A DNA stretch of 39,550 nt, from positions 1 through 39,550 of the forward strand of contig JAJTBI010000020.1 of assembly GCA_021286935.1 (NCBI GenBank), given 5' to 3'. The position numbers and the translations under genes are program-made. Positions within the stretch are counted from its first letter, which is position 1. Every line of letters begins with the position of its first letter. This document shows positions 34,990-39,550 of the stretch, piece by piece. Below the pieces are notes generated by a model. The model ran no database searches and was not told where the DNA came from. It worked only from the letters and a program-made list of their open reading frames with translations. The stretch is from Geobacteraceae bacterium (GTDB taxonomy: Bacteria > Desulfobacterota > Desulfuromonadia > Geobacterales > Pseudopelobacteraceae).

Positions 34990-35515
34990 TCTTTTTCGGT
35001 CCACTGCCCGGTTTGGGGTGAATAACCGCCTCAACCCTGGCATTTTCACCACTGGTAACCACGCTGCGGTCTTCATCCAGATAATACACAATCACCTTGC
35101 CGGTCACAGAATCCTTGTCCTGCGTAACCTTGGGATTAATAGAAAGAGTTATTTTGCCTTCCTTGCTTTCATACAGGCCATGACCGCCCGTACCCACCCG
35201 GTTGGTCTGCAGAATCCGGACAGAACCAATCGCCTCAATCTTGTCTACCTGATCATCCTTTTCACCGTAATAAATGATCAATTTGTCGGAATAAATGGTT
35301 ACATCTTCCTGGCGTGCCACCACACGTCCGGTAAAAATAGCGGTTTTGCCTTTATTATCTGCCTTCAGTTCATCTGCCTTGACATTGATCGGCTTTGAAG
35401 ATCGATCCCGCTTTGACGAAGGCCCGGCTGCCTGCTGCGGAGCAGCCAAGACAGGCAGCACCCCAAACAGGCAGACAAGCAACAGTAACAGCACGGTCCG
35501 TTTAATGCTTCGCAT
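34967..35515 (-). CDS. lptA: LPS transport periplasmic protein LptA
   Basis: LptA forms the periplasmic bridge that carries LPS from LptC to LptD. The 182-residue protein has a signal peptide (about 1-24, ending VLA-AP) and an OstA-type beta-jellyroll with PINVKADELKAD, TAIFTGRVVARQEDVTIYSD and IEAIGSVRI. ATG 35515 has CGAGGG upstream; an ATG seven codons earlier is in frame but less well placed. It overlaps lptC by 14 bp. The C-terminus is a short Lys/Pro-rich tail. Confidence 0.93.
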   Translation of the reverse strand: MRSIKRTVLLLLLVCLFGVLPVLAAPQQAAGPSSKRDRSSKPINVKADELKADNKGKTAIFTGRVVARQEDVTIYSDKLIIYYGEKDDQVDKIEAIGSVRILQTNRVGTGGHGLYESKEGKITLSINPKVTQDKDSVTGKVIVYYLDEDRSVVTSGENARVEAVIHPKPGSGPKKNDAKKQP

Positions 35516-36083
35516 GTGTTCCCTCGATAACTGCATTCACTGGTCCCTGAAAACGGACTTTTTCATCATTCAGTGTCATCTCCATCCCTTGGGCTGTTAA
35601 TGTAAGCCTTCCATCAACAACCTTTACCGGACGGTTGGTGAGCACCACACCTGGCCCGGAACGGTATTCAAGCAGCTCGGTATCAAAAACCATCCCTTTT
35701 TTCGTTACGGCATGCACTTTTTCCTGCATGACGACCAGGTGCTGAGCTTCATGATACCTGCCTGTCTTTGAAGTGATAGTCACTCCACCGGCCTTGCCAT
35801 CATAGATCTCGGTCTTGACCCCGGTCAGCTTTGCCAATGCGGCTTCTTTATCATAATCAGCACGTTCAGCAGTCAGATCCCAGAGTTTGTTATTACCTTT
35901 CATTTCAGAAAAGGTCAGTTGGGAAAGAGACATATCAACTTCAGGGGAGATTGGTTTTGAGGCTGTTTCAGGCGGAGTTGAACGGAACTGCCTGAACAGA
36001 ATAGCTGCCACCAAAGCAACAGTTGAGGCTACGATGACTACTGCCAGAATCCGCCTGATTTGCCTTGTGTTCGGCATTTGCAT
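35502..36083 (-). CDS. lptC: LPS export protein LptC
   Basis: LptC is a bitopic inner-membrane protein that receives LPS from LptB2FG. The 193-residue product has one membrane helix at about 11-30 and a periplasmic jellyroll with AERADYDKEAALAKLTGV, TSKTGRYHEAQ and the FDTELLEYRSG segment typical of the family. It lies 81 bp after kdsC and overlaps lptA. The order kdsC-lptC-lptA-lptB is widely conserved. Confidence 0.92.
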   Translation of the reverse strand: MQMPNTRQIRRILAVVIVASTVALVAAILFRQFRSTPPETASKPISPEVDMSLSQLTFSEMKGNNKLWDLTAERADYDKEAALAKLTGVKTEIYDGKAGGVTITSKTGRYHEAQHLVVMQEKVHAVTKKGMVFDTELLEYRSGPGVVLTNRPVKVVDGRLTLTAQGMEMTLNDEKVRFQGPVNAVIEGTHAKH

Positions 36084-36164
36084 GAATGCACTATAGCATT
36101 GGGCCGGCTGGCTGTCCAGCGGATAACCGCCTGTAACACCCCTGTTGGCACAGAGATTGTATAA

Positions 36165-36683
36165 TCACAATTCGTACCTGTCCACGACCAGTTCCTGCCA
36201 CATACCACGACCTTTCAGCAACAGGTCGCACAGTTCTCGCACAGCGCCCCACCCGCCTCTGGCACAGGCAACATAATCAGCCACCTTTAGAACCTCTGGC
36301 AGAGCATCCGCAGGGGCAGCAGAAAAGCCAACCCGCCGCATGACCGGCACATCAATCACATCATCCCCCATGTAGGCGATCTGGTGATCTGACAGGCCTG
36401 TACGCTGCTTGATCTCTTCGTAACTTTCCTGCTTACGCAACGAGCCCTGATAGAGGATCTCGATCCCCAGCTCTTTTGCCCGCAGGTCAACCACCGGAGA
36501 GACACGTCCTGTGATGATGCCCACCTGAATACCGGCCCGCTGCACCAGCTTGATGCCGTGACCGTCTTTGACGTTAAAAAACTTGATCTCGGTTCCGTTG
36601 GCGTCCCAGATGATCCTGCCATCGGTCATCACGCCATCCACATCCAGCAGCAGCAGTTCTATATGTTTGAGCTTTTCGTTCAC
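36165..36683 (-). CDS. kdsC: 3-deoxy-D-manno-octulosonate 8-phosphate phosphatase
   Basis: KdsC removes phosphate from KDO-8-P to release KDO for LPS core synthesis. The 172-residue HAD-type enzyme has the DVDGVMTDG motif with nucleophile Asp14 and acid/base Asp16, the GIITGR motif, and MGDDVIDVPVM with the Mg-binding aspartates. Length is typical of this small capless HAD class, which works as a tetramer. It overlaps kdsD by 4 bp. Confidence 0.95.
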   Translation of the reverse strand: MNEKLKHIELLLLDVDGVMTDGRIIWDANGTEIKFFNVKDGHGIKLVQRAGIQVGIITGRVSPVVDLRAKELGIEILYQGSLRKQESYEEIKQRTGLSDHQIAYMGDDVIDVPVMRRVGFSAAPADALPEVLKVADYVACARGGWGAVRELCDLLLKGRGMWQELVVDRYEL

Positions 36684-37648
36684 GCAATGCCTGCCTTCAG
36701 GATATCGTGCAGATGGATCACACCGCAGGGAGCCTGACTCTGCTCATCTTCAAAAGCAAACAGGGTCGTAATTGAAAAACGCTCCATCATCTGCAGGGCT
36801 GCTGCTGCCAGCTCTCTGCGAAGAATCCGCTTGGGATTGCGACGCATCAGGCTGCCGGCAGAACTGTGCAGGATATCCTCACTCCGCTCAAGACAGCGCC
36901 GCAGGTCACCATCAGTAATAACCCCCAGCAAAGAGCCCTGCGCGTCAGTAACACCGACGACACCCAGTCCTTTTGAGGTCATCACAAACAGCGCCTCTTT
37001 CATCAGCATTTCTTCCGGCACCAGCGGAATAGCATCGCCGCCATGCATCAGATCCTCTACCCGCAGCAACAGCTTCTTGCCCAGCGAACCACCGGGGTGG
37101 AAGATGGCAAAATCCTCAGCCTTGAAGCCCCGCTCCACTAGCAGTGCTACAGCCAGGGCATCCCCCATGGCAAGGGTGGCGGTGGTCGAAGAGGTTGGTG
37201 CTAAACCCAACGGACAAGCCTCTTCTGCAACAGAAACATCGAGAAAGACATCACTTGAACGGGCCAGATTTGAGGCAGGATTTCCGCTCATGGCAATCAG
37301 AGTGGCCCCCAGACGTTTGATAACCGGCAGAATCCGCAGCAGTTCTTCGGTCTCACCACTGTTTGATATGCCGATCACCACATCGCCGGTCATGATCATG
37401 CCCAGGTCTCCGTGAATCCCCTCTGCAGGATGCAGAAAAAAGGCCGGAGTGCCGGTTGAGGCCATAGTAGAAGCGATCTTCTGACCAACCAGACCGGACT
37501 TGCCCATGCCACTGACCACCACCCGGCCAGAACTGGCAAGAATCATCTGGACCGCTTTTTCAAAGGAACTATCCAGACGTCCTGCAAGTGCCGCCACCGC
37601 TGCGGCCTCAGCCTGGATAACCTTGCGTCCTTCATCAAGAATACTCAT
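36680..37648 (-). CDS. kdsD: Arabinose-5-phosphate isomerase
   Basis: KdsD converts ribulose-5-phosphate to arabinose-5-phosphate, the precursor for KDO. The 322-residue protein has a SIS domain ([19 protein letters not shown], then [12 protein letters not shown] and SNSGETEE) and two C-terminal CBS domains that likely sense a nucleotide or sugar. This is the usual length for the family (about 320-330). It overlaps kdsA and kdsC by 4 bp on either side, so the three KDO genes are coupled. Confidence 0.96.
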   Translation of the reverse strand: MSILDEGRKVIQAEAAAVAALAGRLDSSFEKAVQMILASSGRVVVSGMGKSGLVGQKIASTMASTGTPAFFLHPAEGIHGDLGMIMTGDVVIGISNSGETEELLRILPVIKRLGATLIAMSGNPASNLARSSDVFLDVSVAEEACPLGLAPTSSTTATLAMGDALAVALLVERGFKAEDFAIFHPGGSLGKKLLLRVEDLMHGGDAIPLVPEEMLMKEALFVMTSKGLGVVGVTDAQGSLLGVITDGDLRRCLERSEDILHSSAGSLMRRNPKRILRRELAAAALQMMERFSITTLFAFEDEQSQAPCGVIHLHDILKAGIA

Positions 37649-38463
37649 CGCACCACCGCATCAAGGGCCTGCAGACGCTTCAACAGGGCAGGAAGCTCGG
37701 CAAGGGGGATAGAGTTGGGGCCGTCGCACAGGGCACAGGACGGATCTTCATGTACCTCCATGAAGATGCCGTCAATACCGGTGGCAACCGCAGCCCGGGA
37801 CAGGGTTTCCACAAACTCACGCTGACCGCCGGATGACTCCCCCTGCCCGCCTGGCAGTTGTACGCTATGGGTGGCATCAAACACCACCGGATAGCCGTAG
37901 GAGCGCATAACCGGGAAAGAACGCATATCCACCACCAGATTGTTATAGCCAAAGGAGGCTCCACGTTCGGTCAGGATGATATTTTCATTGCCGGAAGCCG
38001 CAACTTTGCCAACCACATTACGCATATCCCAGGGGGCCAGAAACTGCCCTTTTTTAACATTGACCACCTTGCCGGTCTTGGCTGCCGCAATCACCAGATC
38101 GGTCTGACGACAGAGAAAGGCCGGAATCTGCAACACGTCCAGCACCTGGGCAGCCGGAGCCACCTGCTCAATGGAGTGGATATCAGAAAGCACCGGAATA
38201 CCCAGACTTTCCTTGACCTTGGCCAGGATCTTCAGCCCCTCATCCATGCCCGGACCACGGAAGGCATTGATGGAGGTCCGATTGGCCTTGTCGTAGGACG
38301 ATTTGAAGATCAGCGGCATCCCCAGGCCGTTACAGATGGTCATCAGCCGCTCGGCATGACGCAGCGTTGCCTCTTCACTCTCAATCACACAGGGTCCGGC
38401 AATCAGCACCAGCGGACGTCCGCCCCCCATTTTAACCGATCCGATTGTCAATTCTTTGGTCAT
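37645..38463 (-). CDS. kdsA: 3-deoxy-8-phosphooctulonate synthase
   Basis: KdsA condenses arabinose-5-phosphate with PEP to make KDO-8-P. The 272-residue TIM-barrel enzyme has [22 protein letters not shown], the [10 protein letters not shown] and [11 protein letters not shown] segments, and [11 protein letters not shown]. The order of family landmarks is complete. AAAGAGG precedes the ATG. It starts the kdsA-kdsD-kdsC-lptCAB run. A hairpin with a T-run lies just upstream, and the gene before it in this window is not pyrG, which I would have expected from gene order in related genomes. Confidence 0.96.
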   Translation of the reverse strand: MTKELTIGSVKMGGGRPLVLIAGPCVIESEEATLRHAERLMTICNGLGMPLIFKSSYDKANRTSINAFRGPGMDEGLKILAKVKESLGIPVLSDIHSIEQVAPAAQVLDVLQIPAFLCRQTDLVIAAAKTGKVVNVKKGQFLAPWDMRNVVGKVAASGNENIILTERGASFGYNNLVVDMRSFPVMRSYGYPVVFDATHSVQLPGGQGESSGGQREFVETLSRAAVATGIDGIFMEVHEDPSCALCDGPNSIPLAELPALLKRLQALDAVVR

Positions 38464-38479
38464 GGCATCCTCTTTCGAT

Positions 38480-38509
38480 AAAAAGGCCTCGCAATGATCT
38501 TTGCGAGGC
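38480..38509 (-). terminator. Intrinsic-type hairpin just upstream of kdsA
   Basis: On the minus strand a 9-bp stem (38486-38494 with 38501-38509, loop 6 nt) is followed one base later by five T residues. It ends about 16 bases before the kdsA start codon, so it would stop transcripts arriving from upstream. Either it separates kdsA from the upstream gene and a promoter overlaps it, or it acts as an attenuator. Confidence 0.6.
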
Positions 38510-38632
38510 AGGCTCTTCTTACCACGTTAGCGACTCCTTTGACAAGCGGGCAAACCAGAGGCTCCAAACACTTTCCACTCTATGTCGCACTTTACATAGG
38601 ATGACAGAATGCTGCCCCCCCGACTGAAATAT

Positions 38633-38655
38633 ACCCCGCTTAATTTGAGCGGGGT
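38633..38655 (-). terminator. Hairpin at the stop codon of the right-edge gene
   Basis: An 8-bp GC-rich stem (ACCCCGCT at 38633-38640 with AGCGGGGT at 38648-38655) has a 7-nt loop that contains most of the stop codon. Only a weak ATATTTC follows on the minus strand, so it is a doubtful terminator on its own. Confidence 0.35.
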
Positions 38656-39550
38656 GTTTCGGTCACCTGGATAGAAGAACCAACCAATTTCCCTCCCTGG
38701 ATCATTCCAGTATATTTGGCTGGCTTCAGCATGTACGTACCAGCAAACTCAATGACTACCGACATCCCTTCGTGGATATTCTTGTCTTCGAGCCAGAATT
38801 TTCCGTCACTGGCAGCATGCCTGGTATAAGTTTGGGTCTTATCCAGGGTAATAGTAAATGTTTCCCCGGTTACTGGTCCGCCCCAATTGTCCATACCGAT
38901 GATAAGGGTAAACGGTTTTGTTGTGACATCGTAGGTAGCTTCGATGGGCCGATAGGCCTTGTTGACTGTAAGAACGCCCTTTCCTTTCGCTGGCAGATAG
39001 CCATTGTCAGTGTTGAGCCCATTGTATAGCACCTCAATATTATACTTGGCTGCTGGCACAAAGGCCCATACTGAGCATTCGCCAATCCCACTGTTATTAG
39101 TAACCGCCTCACAATATTTTGTCAGAACACCGTCCATCCTATAAATCGAGAATCCCAGTTTTGCGTCTTTAACCAACAAATCCCTGCCTGATTTTGCTGT
39201 CGCACCGAATAAGGCCTTCTCACCAAAATTAACGATTACATCATGGACGTCAATATTCACACTCTTTCGGTTGTCAGCAGGCAAAATATTGATATAAAAC
39301 TCTTTACCTCCTGAAAAAACGTCAGACTCATTCTTATAACCTGGGTCTATAACGACGCTGAATTTTTTGTTGCCAGACCCCATATCAGTCTTTGTGACTG
39401 AGAAGTAGGCATACCCTTGTTTGTCTGTGACAGCAATAGTCCTTGCATTATCAGGTGGTGAGAACAGTGCAAGGCTTACCCCCTCCATTGGCTTTTTGTC
39501 GCCTTTTCTGGTGGCCCTCACGCTAATATCTATTTTTTCTCCTGCTTTGG
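38640..39550 (-). CDS. Ig-like repeat protein, 5'-truncated by the window edge, unknown
   Basis: The reading frame stays open to the right edge, so the start is outside. The visible 302 residues have no signal peptide or membrane segment. They look like several carboxypeptidase-regulatory or Ig-like beta domains: VSLALFSPPDNARTIAVTDK followed by G-Y-A-Y-F-S-V resembles a Big_1-type strand set, and later DGKFWLEDKNIHEGM has the same logic. A GTG at 39521 begins an apparent shorter frame, but the in-frame codons upstream (AGEKIDISV) read as a continuing domain strand. No function is recognised; a surface or secreted protein is likely. It sits upstream of kdsA with no pathway link. Confidence 0.7.
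   Translation of the reverse strand, partial: KAGEKIDISVRATRKGDKKPMEGVSLALFSPPDNARTIAVTDKQGYAYFSVTKTDMGSGNKKFSVVIDPGYKNESDVFSGGKEFYINILPADNRKSVNIDVHDVIVNFGEKALFGATAKSGRDLLVKDAKLGFSIYRMDGVLTKYCEAVTNNSGIGECSVWAFVPAAKYNIEVLYNGLNTDNGYLPAKGKGVLTVNKAYRPIEATYDVTTKPFTLIIGMDNWGGPVTGETFTITLDKTQTYTRHAASDGKFWLEDKNIHEGMSVVIEFAGTYMLKPAKYTGMIQGGKLVGSSIQVTETPRSN

Noticed and set aside
1..39550. CRISPR arrays, tRNA or rRNA genes, insertion sequences, attachment sites.
   Set aside because: No spaced direct repeats, cloverleaf-like genes, transposase or integrase frames were seen on reading. Coding density is high and no gap without a gene exceeds about 230 bp.

Overview
The window looks like chromosome from a Geobacter/Trichlorobacter-type member of the Desulfuromonadota (former Deltaproteobacteria). 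This rests on protein families and gene order recalled from that group: a kds-lpt-rpoN-hpf-hprK-rapZ-PTS run, a tyrA-aroA-cmk-ispH-rpsA run, and a PilY1/minor-pilin cluster beside an NtrC-type two-component pair. No database search was possible, so the species is not claimed. I see no rRNA, tRNA, insertion sequence or CRISPR array.

Left part, plus strand (1-9100): the 3' end of metF, a secreted two-repeat Ig-like protein of unknown function, full-length cobalamin-dependent metH, a two-gene AAA ATPase + DUF4276 (TOPRIM-like) module with a 4-bp overlap, and htpG. metF and metH belong to one pathway. The Ig-like gene and the ATPase pair are accessory-looking cargo around metH. The ATPase pair is the best candidate for an unusual system, probably phage defence.

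Centre, minus strand (9177-16293, read right to left): pheA, tyrA, aroA, cmk, ispH, rpsA, then a small DUF309 protein. pheA to ispH is tightly packed, with 1- or 4-bp overlaps at most junctions. A candidate promoter and two hairpins that could exchange pairing partners lie upstream of pheA, which suggests attenuation of the aromatic amino acid operon. rpsA has its own intrinsic terminator. htpG and the DUF309 gene converge on a perfect bidirectional terminator.

Pilus part, minus strand (16510-29640): pilD, a sensor kinase and a sigma-54-type response regulator, a DsbC-like protein with an added c-type heme motif, a small exported protein, a 1742-residue PilY1 with three N-terminal Ig-like domains, and four prepilins (FimU/GspH-like, PilV, PilW, PilX). 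Together they would process, fold and assemble a type IV pilus tip complex and regulate it. The disulfide protein next to a cysteine-rich PilY1 makes functional sense.

Right part, minus strand (29637-38463): kdsA, kdsD, kdsC, lptC, lptA, lptB make KDO and export LPS. They are followed by rpoN, hpf, hprK, rapZ, an EIIA of the mannose type and HPr, a regulatory PTS branch without enzyme I in this window. The HPr stop codon overlaps the GTG start of pilD, so the PTS and pilus regions are joined. At the right edge is a 5'-truncated gene for an Ig-like repeat protein of unknown function.
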